64,000 bases of DNA from Chitinophagaceae bacterium (GCA_020403425.1 JADBXR010000002.1:558001-622000); one strand, 5' to 3'. Positions 29,698-38,368 are shown, counted from the first letter of the stretch. The notes: generated by a model not told the origin, from the letters alone. Made by a program: numbers and translations.

Positions 29698-30456
29698 ATG
29701 TTTTTTGTCCTGTCCAAAGTATTATACTTCCTGCTCATCCCTTTCTGGTGGATCGTACTATTGCTGCTACTAAGGCTGGTCGTTCGTAATACAAAATGGA
29801 AAAAAAACCTGGGGATCGTGGCAGTACTGATTGCTCTCGTCTTCACCAATCCCTATCTGCATCGTAAAGCCAATCTTGCCTGGCAGCCCGCACCCGTGGA
29901 CCTGTCGGCAAACAAGACCTATGAAGCGGGGATCTTATTGGGGGGTATGGCAGGTTACGACAAAAACGACAGGGGATATTTTGGAACCAGCGCCGATCGT
30001 TTTATTCAGACAGCCAATTTATATCACCAGGGAATCATCAAAAAGATCATTGTAACGGGAGGTACCGGAAGTCTACTTCAAAAAGAGCCCGCTGAATCCA
30101 TTTATCTGCAGGCTCAGTTGGTAGCCAATGGCGTAAAGTCCGAAGACATCATCATGGAAAGCCGTTCCAGGAACACGTATGAAAATGCGGTGTATACCAA
30201 ACAGCTGACGGACTCTATGCACCTACAGCCACCCTTTGTATTGATCACTTCTGCCCAGCATATGAAACGTTCTGTGAGCGTATTCAACAAAGCCCGGTTC
30301 CAGGTGCAACCCTACCCTTGTGATTACAGGGAGATACCTTTGCGGGATACGATAGGCAACACAGTGATCCCAGATGGAAGCCTGTTAACCGATTGGTCGT
30401 TCCTGATCAAGGAAATCGTAGGACTTTACGTATACAAGCTCACTGGCAAAGCCTGA
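29698..30456 (+). CDS. YdcF/SanA-like DUF218 membrane protein
   Basis: A 252-residue protein. Two N-terminal hydrophobic helices (about 2-28 and 38-52) precede a DUF218 domain on the periplasmic side: EAGILLGGMAGY, ADRFIQTANLYHQGIIKKIIVTGG, SRNTYENAVYTKQ and FVLITSAQHMKRSVSVFNKARF. DUF218 proteins (SanA, ElyC, YdcF) act in envelope integrity or bind nucleotides; the role here is unproven. The start ATG at 29698 directly precedes the first helix. It is convergent with the YigZ gene, with 9 nt between the stop codons. Confidence 0.88.
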   Translation: MFFVLSKVLYFLLIPFWWIVLLLLLRLVVRNTKWKKNLGIVAVLIALVFTNPYLHRKANLAWQPAPVDLSANKTYEAGILLGGMAGYDKNDRGYFGTSADRFIQTANLYHQGIIKKIIVTGGTGSLLQKEPAESIYLQAQLVANGVKSEDIIMESRSRNTYENAVYTKQLTDSMHLQPPFVLITSAQHMKRSVSVFNKARFQVQPYPCDYREIPLRDTIGNTVIPDGSLLTDWSFLIKEIVGLYVYKLTGKA

Positions 30457-30465
30457 GAACTTTCT

Positions 30466-31080
30466 CTATTTTTTTATCACCGGTGATATCTCTACGCCAC
30501 GAATATCATTGAGTTTATACATGACCTCATCCAGGCGTGCTTTGGGAACACCGATCCGGAGCAGGCAGAACAGCTGCATTTCCTGGGCAGCAATGCTGCA
30601 GCCGGTCTGTTTCACTACCATCATCACATCATTCATTAAGGTATAATCAAAATGCAGCTCGTATAATACCTCTATCGGTTTTTGAACGATGGGGATCAGC
30701 TGCAGCGCCATGGCAGTGGCTGATTTGTAGGCCTGTATCAAGCCTGGAACACCCAGCAAAGTACCTCCAAAATATCGCACTACGATGACCTGGATGTTGG
30801 TAAGCTGTTTACTGTCGATCTGACCTAAAATGGGTCGTCCGGCTGTCCCAGAGGGTTCTCCATCATCGCTTACCCTGAACTGGGTTCCTTCCCAACCCAA
30901 CCGATAGGCAAAACAGTGATGCACGGCCTTGGGATGTTCTTTTTTCAGCAAGAGCAGGTTTTGTTTACAATCTTCCAGTGTCTGTACCGGATACGCAAAT
31001 GCCAGGAACTTGCTGCCCCTGTCTTTGTACTCGGCCATTGCCGTTTTTTCGATGGTCAGGAAATAATCAGGTTCACTCAT
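30466..31080 (-). CDS. YigZ/IMPACT family protein (UPF0029)
   Basis: A 204-residue cytosolic protein. The family signature FRVSDDGEPSGTAGRPIL is complete. KSKFLAFAYPV-like beginning (GSKFLAFAYPV), HHCFAYRLG, VVRYFGGTLLGVPGLIQAYKSA and a C-terminal DUF1949-like half follow. The eukaryotic IMPACT homologue affects translation control; bacterial YigZ is poorly characterised. Its ATG overlaps the stop of the upstream EamA transporter gene by 4 nt, so the two are translationally coupled. Confidence 0.9.
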   Translation of the reverse strand: MSEPDYFLTIEKTAMAEYKDRGSKFLAFAYPVQTLEDCKQNLLLLKKEHPKAVHHCFAYRLGWEGTQFRVSDDGEPSGTAGRPILGQIDSKQLTNIQVIVVRYFGGTLLGVPGLIQAYKSATAMALQLIPIVQKPIEVLYELHFDYTLMNDVMMVVKQTGCSIAAQEMQLFCLLRIGVPKARLDEVMYKLNDIRGVEISPVIKK

Positions 31081-31970
31081 AAGGAATCACCAAATGCGAT
31101 CAGGTAAATGGCCAGCAAAGATAACGCGATCCCCATCCAGTTCCATTGGGATAGTTTTTCTTTGAACAGCAACCAGGCCACCACAGAGCTGAACAGTACA
31201 ATACCCATATTGTTCACCGGGATACTGGCACTGCTTTGCCAGGGACTCTCTTTCAGGAACCGAACCAGGCACCAGATGGAAAAATAGTTCGGAATGCCGA
31301 TCAGTATACCTGCCAGTACGTTCCTGTAAGAGAACATCTGTTTACCACGGGCATATTGTATCAGCAATACCGTGGCACCGATCGTACCGGCAGAGGCAAA
31401 GCCGCTGATCAGGTATGCATTGTAGTTCTCATCCGTTACATAGGTCTTCTGTACATGATTGATCAGCGCGTCCAGCAAACCGCTGCCAATGAAAAGGATC
31501 AATGGAAGCAGGTATTCCCATTTTTTATGTGATGGGAGTGTGTCACTACCTGCTGACTTACCAGTTGGGTAACAGGTCAAAACCACTGCTACCAGTGCCA
31601 GTAATACCCCTGCCAGCTTCCAACCGGCCACTGTTTCCCTGTACAGGTATACTGATAGCACAACGGGTATGATCAGTGATAATTTATTGGCCACAGAAGC
31701 TACGGCCACACCGATCTTCTGAGCCGTAAGGCCTACCACGTTGAAAATAGAAACGAATAATACACCCATCACCAGGGCCCAGTGAAACCAGGGCGTCTGT
31801 ACCACTTTACCATTGATTGGAAAAGAACCATTGAAAACCGATCCAGTGATGACGCAGGTGATGTAATTGAATACGATAGCCTGAAAAATACTTATCCGGT
31901 AACGCTCACAGACCTTGAATGCCAAAGTGAGATAACTGGTGAGTATGATACTGCCAATGAGGTAGAGCAT
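31077..31970 (-). CDS. EamA/DMT family transporter
   Basis: A 297-residue inner-membrane protein with about ten hydrophobic helices in two EamA-type halves (about 1-125 and 145-295). Motifs fitting the family are VASVANKLSLIIPVVLSVYLYRE at the end of the first half in two adjacent pieces, and PVNNMGIVLFSSVVAWLLFKEKLS in the second. The family exports or imports small metabolites such as amino acids or nucleotide sugars; the substrate cannot be told. It overlaps the downstream YigZ gene by 4 nt. It starts 18 nt after the ribD stop on the same strand, so read-through from ribD is possible. Confidence 0.87.
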   Translation of the reverse strand: MLYLIGSIILTSYLTLAFKVCERYRISIFQAIVFNYITCVITGSVFNGSFPINGKVVQTPWFHWALVMGVLFVSIFNVVGLTAQKIGVAVASVANKLSLIIPVVLSVYLYRETVAGWKLAGVLLALVAVVLTCYPTGKSAGSDTLPSHKKWEYLLPLILFIGSGLLDALINHVQKTYVTDENYNAYLISGFASAGTIGATVLLIQYARGKQMFSYRNVLAGILIGIPNYFSIWCLVRFLKESPWQSSASIPVNNMGIVLFSSVVAWLLFKEKLSQWNWMGIALSLLAIYLIAFGDSL

Positions 31971-31988
31971 GATGGAATAGGTTAGTTG

Positions 31989-33077
31989 TTACTGGATGCT
32001 GGGTGCTGGATGCTGGATGCTGGATGCTGGATGCTGGATCTTGGTATAGATTGATAGGGTATCTGTTCCTATCTTTTCTGTTTGTATGGGCAAATATTCC
32101 TTTAATACGGGAGATGGCAGGCCTTTCGTTATGGTGAGTAATGGGTTGGTAATAACCCTGGCTTCATCCCAGAGACCTTTGTCAATAAAAGATTGCAGCA
32201 AGGCGGTTCCACCCTCCACCAGGATGCTTTGCAGGTTCTCCCCAACGGCAATGGCCAATAGAGATTCAATAGAATCCGCCTCAGCAGGGATCTTATGGTA
32301 ACTGAGATTTTTTCCCTCTTCAGCCTTTATCGTATTGATCACTATGGTCCTTTGCTGCTGATCGAACAGTTTCAGGCTGACAGGTAAACGCAGGTTCCTG
32401 TCTATCACCATTCTTACCGGACTATTCCCGGTCCATAACCGGTTGGTCAAGGAAGGATCATCCTGCAAGGCGGTATCGGTTCCAACCAGTATCGCCGCTT
32501 CCTCACTGCGCCATTGGTGTACCAGGCGGTTGGTATAATCGTTACTGATCAGCAAACGGTCTCCGCCATCCCCTGCAATACATCCGTTGGCAGTTTGCGC
32601 CCATTTGAGAATGATATATGGCCGCCGGGCCGTTACAAAAGTGAAGAACCTGCGATTGAGGTCATGACAGGCCTGTTCCAATACCCCGCAGATCACTTCC
32701 ACCCCTGCACGGCGGAGTTTCTCAATGCCCTTACCGTCCACTTCCGGAAAAGGGTCACGGCACCCTACCACTACTTTAGGTATCTTATTGCGTATGATGA
32801 GGTCGCTGCAGGGAGGTGTTTTGCCAAAATGGGCACAGGGTTCCAGGGACACATATAGGGTAGATAACGGGATCAGCGGCAGATCCTCCGCTTGTACCGA
32901 ATCGATACAGTTCACTTCTGCGTGCGGACCACCATATTGCCGGTGATAGCCCTCACCGATGATGCGGTGCTCATATACCAGCACAGCCCCCACCATAGGG
33001 TTGGGAGCTACGGAACCTGCCCCCATCCGGGCCAGTTCCAGGCAACGATGCATATATAGCTGGTGATTATCCTGCAT
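31989..33077 (-). CDS. ribD: bifunctional riboflavin biosynthesis deaminase/reductase RibD
   Basis: A 362-residue cytosolic enzyme for two steps of riboflavin synthesis. The N-terminal deaminase domain has the zinc motif GGPHAEVNCID and LEPCAHFGKTPPC, preceded by GAGSVAPNPMVGAVL. The C-terminal reductase domain (about 150-345) has ILKWAQTANGCIA, LVGTDTALQDDPSLTNRL and SILVEGGTALLQSF. The last ~17 residues (HPASSIQHPAPSIQ) are encoded by a heptanucleotide repeat and do not belong to the family. The start at 33077 (MQDNHQLYMHRC) is fixed by a -7 box 10 nt upstream. It is divergent from prmC. Confidence 0.94.
   Translation of the reverse strand: MQDNHQLYMHRCLELARMGAGSVAPNPMVGAVLVYEHRIIGEGYHRQYGGPHAEVNCIDSVQAEDLPLIPLSTLYVSLEPCAHFGKTPPCSDLIIRNKIPKVVVGCRDPFPEVDGKGIEKLRRAGVEVICGVLEQACHDLNRRFFTFVTARRPYIILKWAQTANGCIAGDGGDRLLISNDYTNRLVHQWRSEEAAILVGTDTALQDDPSLTNRLWTGNSPVRMVIDRNLRLPVSLKLFDQQQRTIVINTIKAEEGKNLSYHKIPAEADSIESLLAIAVGENLQSILVEGGTALLQSFIDKGLWDEARVITNPLLTITKGLPSPVLKEYLPIQTEKIGTDTLSIYTKIQHPASSIQHPAPSIQ
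31992..32040. repeat. seven tandem copies of CTGGATG inside the 3' end of ribD
   Basis: Seven contiguous 7-bp units (one CTGGGTG, last one CTGGATC), reading CCAGCAT on the coding strand. Three units equal seven codons, so the repeat encodes a seven-residue period. The ribD stop codon is at the edge of the array. Confidence 0.85.
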
Positions 33078-33087
33078 AGAGAATTGG

Positions 33088-33095
33088 CAAAAATA
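33088..33095 (-). promoter_or_regulatory. -7 box TATTTTTG of ribD
   Basis: Exact TAnnTTTG match on the minus strand, 10 nt before the ATG at 33077. Confidence 0.6.
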
Positions 33096-33107
33096 ACCAA
33101 ATGGTGC

Positions 33108-33115
33108 TAACATTG
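33108..33115 (+). promoter_or_regulatory. -7 box TAACATTG of prmC
   Basis: One mismatch to TAnnTTTG; it ends 4 nt before the prmC ATG. It lies 12 bp from the ribD box on the other strand, so the two polymerase footprints must overlap. Confidence 0.45.
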
Positions 33116-33119
33116 CAGC

Positions 33120-33980
33120 ATGACCCTTGCTCAGGCACAAACAGACACACTTGCCAAACTGGCTTTGTTATACGATGACCGCGAAGCGGCCAATATCTGC
33201 GATTGGGTATTGGAAAAGGTCACCGGCCAAAAAAGGATCGACCGGCTGATCAACAAACAGGCCGATCTGCCGCAAGAACAGGTTATCCGGCTGCAACAGA
33301 TCATTGCAGAATTACAAAGCCACCGGCCCGTTCAGTATGTACTCGGCGAAGCCTGGTTCGCCGGCATGCGTTTTTTTGTGAATGAATCCGTATTGATACC
33401 GAGGCCTGAGACTGAAGAACTGGTAGAATGGATCGTGACCGAATGCGGGAAACCAGACAGCAGAAACAGAAAATGCCATATCCTTGATATCGGCAGCGGT
33501 AGTGGTTGTATACCGATAGCTTTACAAAAGAAACTGCAGCAGTACACTGTCAGTTCCCTGGATATCAGTAACGCTGCTTTGGCCATAGCTAGAAAAAATG
33601 CAGCAATGCTTGATGCAAATGTCCATTTTCAACAATTCGATTTTTTGGAGGAAGCCAGCTGGTCAAAACTACCGGTTTTCGATGTGATCGTGAGTAACCC
33701 TCCCTATGTCAAACAATCAGAGCGATCATCCATGGCCAAACATGTGCTGGACTTTGAACCCTCCCTTGCCTTGTTTGTACCGGATGAAGATGCCCTGGTA
33801 TTTTATCGTAAGATAGCCGCATTTGGCAAGACACACCTTAGCAAGGGTGGCGCTATCTTTTTAGAGATCAATGAGACTCTGGGAAAAGAAACCGTTTCAC
33901 TATACGAACAGGAAGGTTATACAACCGAACTCAGAAAAGACCTCCAGGGAAAGGACCGTATGGTCAAAGCCTCACTGTAA
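33120..33980 (+). CDS. prmC: peptide chain release factor N5-glutamine methyltransferase
   Basis: A 286-residue SAM-dependent methylase acting on the GGQ glutamine of release factors RF1 and RF2. The N-terminal helical domain includes HRPVQYVLGEAWFAG. The Rossmann methylase domain has ILDIGSGSGCIPIAL (SAM-binding motif I), the catalytic VSNPPYV motif and FLEINETLGKE. VLIPRPETEELVEWI is the conserved PrmC linker. Length is standard. A near -7 box ends 4 nt before the start. Convergent with exbD. Confidence 0.95.
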   Translation: MTLAQAQTDTLAKLALLYDDREAANICDWVLEKVTGQKRIDRLINKQADLPQEQVIRLQQIIAELQSHRPVQYVLGEAWFAGMRFFVNESVLIPRPETEELVEWIVTECGKPDSRNRKCHILDIGSGSGCIPIALQKKLQQYTVSSLDISNAALAIARKNAAMLDANVHFQQFDFLEEASWSKLPVFDVIVSNPPYVKQSERSSMAKHVLDFEPSLALFVPDEDALVFYRKIAAFGKTHLSKGGAIFLEINETLGKETVSLYEQEGYTTELRKDLQGKDRMVKASL

Positions 33981-34034
33981 GAGGCCAATGCATAAACTGT
34001 TGTTAGCACCTGACAACAGGTGAGCCAGCTACCT

Positions 34035-34439
34035 CTATTTCTGACCGCCATTATCTACCGCCATCACCGGCGTTGCCCCTAATTTCTTGATCACCTGCAT
34101 CACACGGATAGCGGTGCCAAGATGTGCGGTACTGTCACCATTGATCACGACCGATGGTTTATCCGTTTCCTTGGCCAGGTAGTTTTTCAACTCCTCTTCC
34201 AGGGCTTCAATGGTAATGGGTTTCTGGGCCAGGAACAGCTGCTGGTCTTTATCCACCGTGATCACAACCGTTTGCTTCGATTTGGTATCGCTTTTGGCTT
34301 TAGGGTTGGAGACCTTGATCACATTGGGATTGGCCAGGGTAGAAACGATCAGGAAGAACAACAGCAGGATGAACAGAATGTCGTTCAGCGCGCCGGTATG
34401 CACTTCGGGGTGTGACTTTAATCGTTTCCTGATATTCAT
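34035..34439 (-). CDS. exbD: ExbD/TolR family biopolymer transport protein
   Basis: A 134-residue protein with one N-terminal transmembrane helix (about 18-40) carrying the essential aspartate in GALNDILFILLLFF. A periplasmic domain follows, ending VMQVIKKLGATPVMAVD. With ExbB it forms the proton-driven motor that energises TonB (or acts as TolQR). It is 11 nt downstream of exbB in the same operon. No tonB gene is nearby, and only one exbD copy is present, whereas many Bacteroidota loci carry two. Confidence 0.92.
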   Translation of the reverse strand: MNIRKRLKSHPEVHTGALNDILFILLLFFLIVSTLANPNVIKVSNPKAKSDTKSKQTVVITVDKDQQLFLAQKPITIEALEEELKNYLAKETDKPSVVINGDSTAHLGTAIRVMQVIKKLGATPVMAVDNGGQK

Positions 34440-34450
34440 GATACTTGCGA

Positions 34451-35134
34451 TTAATGGGTGGGTTCCTGTAAGATATCCATAAACTCTGCACTGGCCGCTT
34501 CCATCTTATTGGCGGTCTTATCGATCTGGGTGGTCAGTACGTTGTGACCGATATAGGCCAATAAACCAATGATCAGACCGGTACCCGAAGTGATCATTTT
34601 CACATAGATACCACCGGCAATATCGTTTAGTGTGAACTGCCCTGAGCTGGCAATACCGTAGAACAGCTGTATCATACCTACAATGGTTCCTAGAAAACCG
34701 AACATGGGTGCAATACCTGCGATCAGCGAGAGAATGGATAGGTTCTTCTCCATGGTATACATTTCCAGTTTACCCACATTCTCCATACTTTTTTCGATGG
34801 CATCGATAGGTTTACCGATCCGCTGCAGTCCCTTATCGATCATACGGGCCACCGGGTTATTGGTATTCTTTGCCAGGTTACGGGCAGCCGCCACATTGCC
34901 GCTGATGATATTATCGCGGATGATGTTCATAAAATTGGCCTCAATGCGGGAAGCTTTCCGAATGGCGATCAAACGTTCTATGAATACGAATACGGCACCT
35001 ACGAACAGCAGGTACAGCGGATACATGATCCATCCGCCTTTTTCCAAAAGTGCCCATAAGGATATTTTTTCCGCCGCTGCCGGTATGGCTGCCGCCGCTT
35101 TCTGAAGGGTATCTACCTGGAGCAGATCGAACAT
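34451..35134 (-). CDS. exbB: MotA/TolQ/ExbB family proton channel protein
   Basis: A 227-residue inner-membrane protein. An N-terminal segment of about 30 residues rich in alanine precedes three transmembrane helices (about 35-55, 130-155 and 175-197). The ExbB signature regions are LSLIAGIAPMFGFLGTIVGMIQLF and TSGTGLIIGLLAYIGHN. A near -7 box TAATTTTA (35164-35157) lies 22 nt before the ATG. First gene of exbB-exbD. It may power the receptors in this window; that link is inference. Confidence 0.93.
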   Translation of the reverse strand: MFDLLQVDTLQKAAAAIPAAAEKISLWALLEKGGWIMYPLYLLFVGAVFVFIERLIAIRKASRIEANFMNIIRDNIISGNVAAARNLAKNTNNPVARMIDKGLQRIGKPIDAIEKSMENVGKLEMYTMEKNLSILSLIAGIAPMFGFLGTIVGMIQLFYGIASSGQFTLNDIAGGIYVKMITSGTGLIIGLLAYIGHNVLTTQIDKTANKMEAASAEFMDILQEPTH

Positions 35135-35248
35135 CTGAAATAAGTTTAGGTGACGCTAAAATTAGATGCTTCTACAAAAGAACAGTATGGTTGTGAATAA
35201 ATATGCCAACCAGCGGCTTTTTAGGAAAGCTTTTACACATATGGGCAA

Positions 35249-35280
35249 CAAAAAAGGTTGTTAAAAAACAACCTTTTTGT
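35249..35280 (-). terminator. intrinsic terminator of the SPFH gene
   Basis: AAAAAGGTTGTT (35251-35262) pairs with AACAACCTTTTT (35267-35278) around AAAA. The minus strand continues into further T residues. Confidence 0.85.
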
Positions 35281-35296
35281 GAATTCTATTATGGGA

Positions 35297-36229
35297 TCAG
35301 CCCCTGTTGGCTTCTTTCATTTTCATCATGGCCATGATCTGACGCATATTATTCTCCATACCTTCCGGACTACCGTCCAGGAAGATGATATTACCCTTGC
35401 CTACTTCCGCAAAGTTCTTGATGGCTTCTGTCCACATACTGAACAGGATCACATTCGTATCCAGATTGGCCTGTTTCATCTGTTCGGCGGCCTGGCTCAT
35501 ACCTTTGGCCACTTCCTCACGGAACAATGCTACACCCTGTCCGCGCAAACGGGCCGCTTCTTTTTCGGCATTGGCCGATATCTTGATGGCATTACCCTCT
35601 GCTTCAGCGGCTTTGGTCTTGGTGATCAGCAGGGCCTGACCTTCGTTCTCGGCAGCGGCTTTCAGGTTATTACTGGCCACCACTTTACTCATGCTTTCCA
35701 TGATGAGCTGGTCGAATGTGATATCGTTGATCTGCAGGTCCTGCAAATGGTAACCCCAGCTTTCCAGCGACTGATCGATCTGTTCTTTTACGAACTCAAC
35801 GATCTCCCTGCGCAGTAACAGGATCTCTGCCTGCTTTTTGGTGGCCACGAAACCCCGGATACTGCCCTCTACGGTCCTGATAAGGGCCTGCATCAGGTCC
35901 TTTTCGCTGATGAACTTGAACGCCACATTTTTAATGGTCTCTTCTTCCTGGTTGATAACCGAGTAGAGTAGCATGCTTTTAAAGTATACATTGGCCTGAT
36001 CAAGCGTGACCGCCTGGAATTCCAGTTCCACCGAACGGTTCTGGATACTAACGGTCTTGAATACCTGCTCTATCAACGGGATTTTGAAATTCAAACCGGG
36101 GCGTAAAACACGGCGATATTTACCAAACATGGTGATTACCGCAATGGTTCCCTGGTTAACCGTAACCAGGCCGGTAAACAGGATCAGTAAGGCTACCAAT
36201 AGCCACCAGTATTCTGCAAGAAAACTCAT
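35297..36229 (-). CDS. SPFH/band-7 (stomatin/QmcA-like) membrane protein
   Basis: A 310-residue protein. A single N-terminal transmembrane helix (about 8-28) is followed by the SPFH domain (about 25-190: GTIAVITMFGKYRRVLRPGLNFKIPLIE in two pieces, SIQNRSVELEFQAVTLD, LMQALIRTVEGSIRG). A long alanine/glutamate-rich coiled coil follows (about 195-265). A methionine-rich tail (MRQIMAMMKMKE) ends it. Such proteins oligomerise into membrane microdomain scaffolds. No NfeD or protease partner gene is adjacent. It is probably transcribed alone, with a good terminator. Confidence 0.91.
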   Translation of the reverse strand: MSFLAEYWWLLVALLILFTGLVTVNQGTIAVITMFGKYRRVLRPGLNFKIPLIEQVFKTVSIQNRSVELEFQAVTLDQANVYFKSMLLYSVINQEEETIKNVAFKFISEKDLMQALIRTVEGSIRGFVATKKQAEILLLRREIVEFVKEQIDQSLESWGYHLQDLQINDITFDQLIMESMSKVVASNNLKAAAENEGQALLITKTKAAEAEGNAIKISANAEKEAARLRGQGVALFREEVAKGMSQAAEQMKQANLDTNVILFSMWTEAIKNFAEVGKGNIIFLDGSPEGMENNMRQIMAMMKMKEANRG

Positions 36230-36324
36230 AACAATTAATTTTAGGTAAGGTACTATTATAAAAGGTTAGTAGCAAGGAAAGAGCGAATATTACAGGGTCT
36301 GCCGGAATTATTATATCACACCGG

Positions 36325-37575
36325 TCATGCACCTGCCTTTTCTTCCCATACCTGAACCAGCGTCACCAGCATTTCTACCGCTTTCTCCATATCCCTTACC
36401 CCTATCCACTCATGTTTGCTGTGAATGGCCTGCATCCCGGTGAACAGGTTAGGACAAGGCAATCCCATGAAACTCAACCGGCTGCCATCGGTACCTCCCC
36501 TGATCGGCTCTTTCACCACGGTCAGTCCCACCCGATGATACGCTTCTTCTGCATATTGGATGATATGCGGATGCTCATCTAGCACTTCTTTCATATTCCG
36601 GTATTGTTCCTGAACAGAAAAATGCAGGGTGGCTTTCGGGTATGCTGTCACTACCCGCTCGGCCAGTTGCTTCAGGCGAGTTTCGTGAACTGAAAGCTGC
36701 AGGGTATCAAAATCCCGTACAATAAATTCCAATATCGCTTTTTCAGCGGATCCGTCTATCCGTAATGGATGCACGAAACCCTGTTTCTTATCCGTTGTTT
36801 CCGGCGACCATTCCGTTTTGGGTAGTGCTGACAGTATCTCACCGGCGATCTTCAGCGCGTTCACCATTTTATCTTTTGCATACCCCGGATGTGAGATCAC
36901 ACCCTGTATTTCCATCACTACCCCATCCGCGCTAAACGTCTCATCTTCCAGTGTACCGAGTTCTCCTCCATCCAGTGTATATGCATAATCCGCACCCAGT
37001 TTTGCCAGGTCAAGTTTGGCGGTACCCTTCCCGACTTCCTCATCCGGCGTGAACAACAAGCGGATGTTCCCATGAGCGATCTCTGGATGTGTTACCAGGT
37101 AATGTGCCATATCCATGATCTCAGCTACACCAGCTTTATCATCAGCTCCCAGCAGGGTAAGACCACTGGCCGTAATGATATTGTTACCAATATGCTCCTT
37201 CAGATAAGGGTGATCTGACATACGGATCACCTGTGTGGTATCATCCGGTAATACAATATCTGCCCCATCGTATGACTTGTGCAGAATGGGTTTTACCAAA
37301 GTGCCGCTGCAATCAGGTGCAGTATCCACATGACTGCAGAAACAGATCACAGGAACGTTTTTGGAAGATGTGGCCGGTATGGTGGCGTATACATACCCGT
37401 ATGCATCCATGTGTGCGTCTTTGATACCCATAGCGTGCAATTCGTTTACCAACAATACCGACAGGTCTTTCTGCCGGGCCGAACTCGGATGTGCCTCACT
37501 CAACGGATCACTCTGGGTATCAACCTGTACATATCGCATGAAACGGTCCACCACGGTATACGCATAATCTGTCAT
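36325..37575 (-). CDS. pepT: peptidase T (tripeptide aminopeptidase)
   Basis: A 416-residue M20B zinc peptidase releasing the N-terminal residue from tripeptides in the cytosol. Metal and catalytic motifs are visible in order: FCSHVDTAPDCSG, LLGADDKAGVAEIM, TPDEEVGKGT, TLDGGELGTLEDETF and PIRGGTDGSRLSFMGLPCPNLFTG. The dimerisation domain sits between about residues 210 and 320. Length matches the family. The stretch upstream contains repeat element copy 2 rather than a clear promoter. Confidence 0.95.
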   Translation of the reverse strand: MTDYAYTVVDRFMRYVQVDTQSDPLSEAHPSSARQKDLSVLLVNELHAMGIKDAHMDAYGYVYATIPATSSKNVPVICFCSHVDTAPDCSGTLVKPILHKSYDGADIVLPDDTTQVIRMSDHPYLKEHIGNNIITASGLTLLGADDKAGVAEIMDMAHYLVTHPEIAHGNIRLLFTPDEEVGKGTAKLDLAKLGADYAYTLDGGELGTLEDETFSADGVVMEIQGVISHPGYAKDKMVNALKIAGEILSALPKTEWSPETTDKKQGFVHPLRIDGSAEKAILEFIVRDFDTLQLSVHETRLKQLAERVVTAYPKATLHFSVQEQYRNMKEVLDEHPHIIQYAEEAYHRVGLTVVKEPIRGGTDGSRLSFMGLPCPNLFTGMQAIHSKHEWIGVRDMEKAVEMLVTLVQVWEEKAGA

Positions 37576-37620
37576 CGGTAGTTAATTTTCAGCAAGATAC
37601 ACGAGGCAGCGTAATTGACA

Positions 37621-37762
37621 ATCGTGAATCATGAGTGGTGAGTGGGCAGTTGTGAATGGGCAATGAGCTATGACCATCGATCACCGGCTGTAAGGCAAAC
37701 GGCATTCACCATCACCGCTTGCCTTACTTCCTACTCACTACTGACTACTCACCACTCACGCT
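37621..37762. repeat. intergenic inverted-repeat element, copy 2 (GTGAGTGGTGAGT-type arms)
   Basis: Left arm (about 37630-37668, ATGAGTGGTGAGTGGGCAGT and continuing) and right arm (about 37722-37762) are imperfect reverse complements made of the same GAGTGGTGAGT/GTCAGTAGTGAGT units as the element at 6661-6850. Both elements also contain CCGGCTG in the centre. It fills most of the 241-bp gap between pepT and the next gene. Confidence 0.65.
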
Positions 37763-37816
37763 CTTGCATTTACCAAAAGCATTTTCTATTTTGTTTCATA
37801 AACCAAACACCTGCAT

Positions 37817-38368
37817 ATGAAAAAGAACATTATCGGCGCACTGGTGGGGGGCTTTCTCATATTCATATGGCAAACGCTTTCCTGGACCGCGCTGGACCTG
37901 CACAGGCCCTCGCAGGATTATACCGCCAAACAGGATACCATCCTCAGTTTCCTGAACACACATCTTGACAAGGAAGGCGGGTATTTACTGCCTGCTGTGC
38001 CTAAAGGCAGTTCTTTTGAGGATGCCACCAAACTGGGGGAACAAAGCCAGAACAAACCCTGGGCCACCATTCAATACCACAAGTCACTCAACAGTTCCAT
38101 GAACGAGATGTACCTGAATATGGTACGGGGTTTTGTAGCAACCGTGTTCATGGTCTGGTTGCTATGCTGGATCCTGGGCAAATGGGCAAAGGCAAGTTTT
38201 GTGAATATTTTCCTGGCCTGCCTGTTCACCGGGCTCATCATTTTCATCAACGAGCCCTACAACCAGTTCATCTGGTACAAAATATTCGATGTACGCGCTC
38301 ACCTGATCGATACACTTGCCAGCTGGGGACTTTGCGGGATCTGGCTGGGATGGTGGATGAGGAGATAA
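37817..38368 (+). CDS. integral membrane protein of unknown function
   Basis: A 183-residue protein with about four hydrophobic helices (roughly 4-24, 103-125, 130-147 and 160-180). A periplasmic loop of about 75 residues after the first helix contains GGYLLPAVPKGSSFEDATKL. The C-terminus WLGWWMRR is tryptophan-rich. No family was assigned with confidence. It is preceded by the repeat element and followed by a shared terminator, so it is likely monocistronic. Confidence 0.7.
   Translation: MKKNIIGALVGGFLIFIWQTLSWTALDLHRPSQDYTAKQDTILSFLNTHLDKEGGYLLPAVPKGSSFEDATKLGEQSQNKPWATIQYHKSLNSSMNEMYLNMVRGFVATVFMVWLLCWILGKWAKASFVNIFLACLFTGLIIFINEPYNQFIWYKIFDVRAHLIDTLASWGLCGIWLGWWMRR

Noticed and set aside
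31992-32040. CRISPR array
   Set aside because: The repeats are 7 bp, contiguous and without spacers, so it is a microsatellite.
33078-33119. FMN riboswitch before ribD
   Set aside because: Only 42 bp separate the divergent start codons, far too short for the element, and the predicted leader is about 6 nt.
33981-34034. Terminator hairpin CACCTG-ACAA-CAGGTG between prmC and exbD
   Set aside because: Only a 6-bp stem and no U-tract on either strand, too weak to call.
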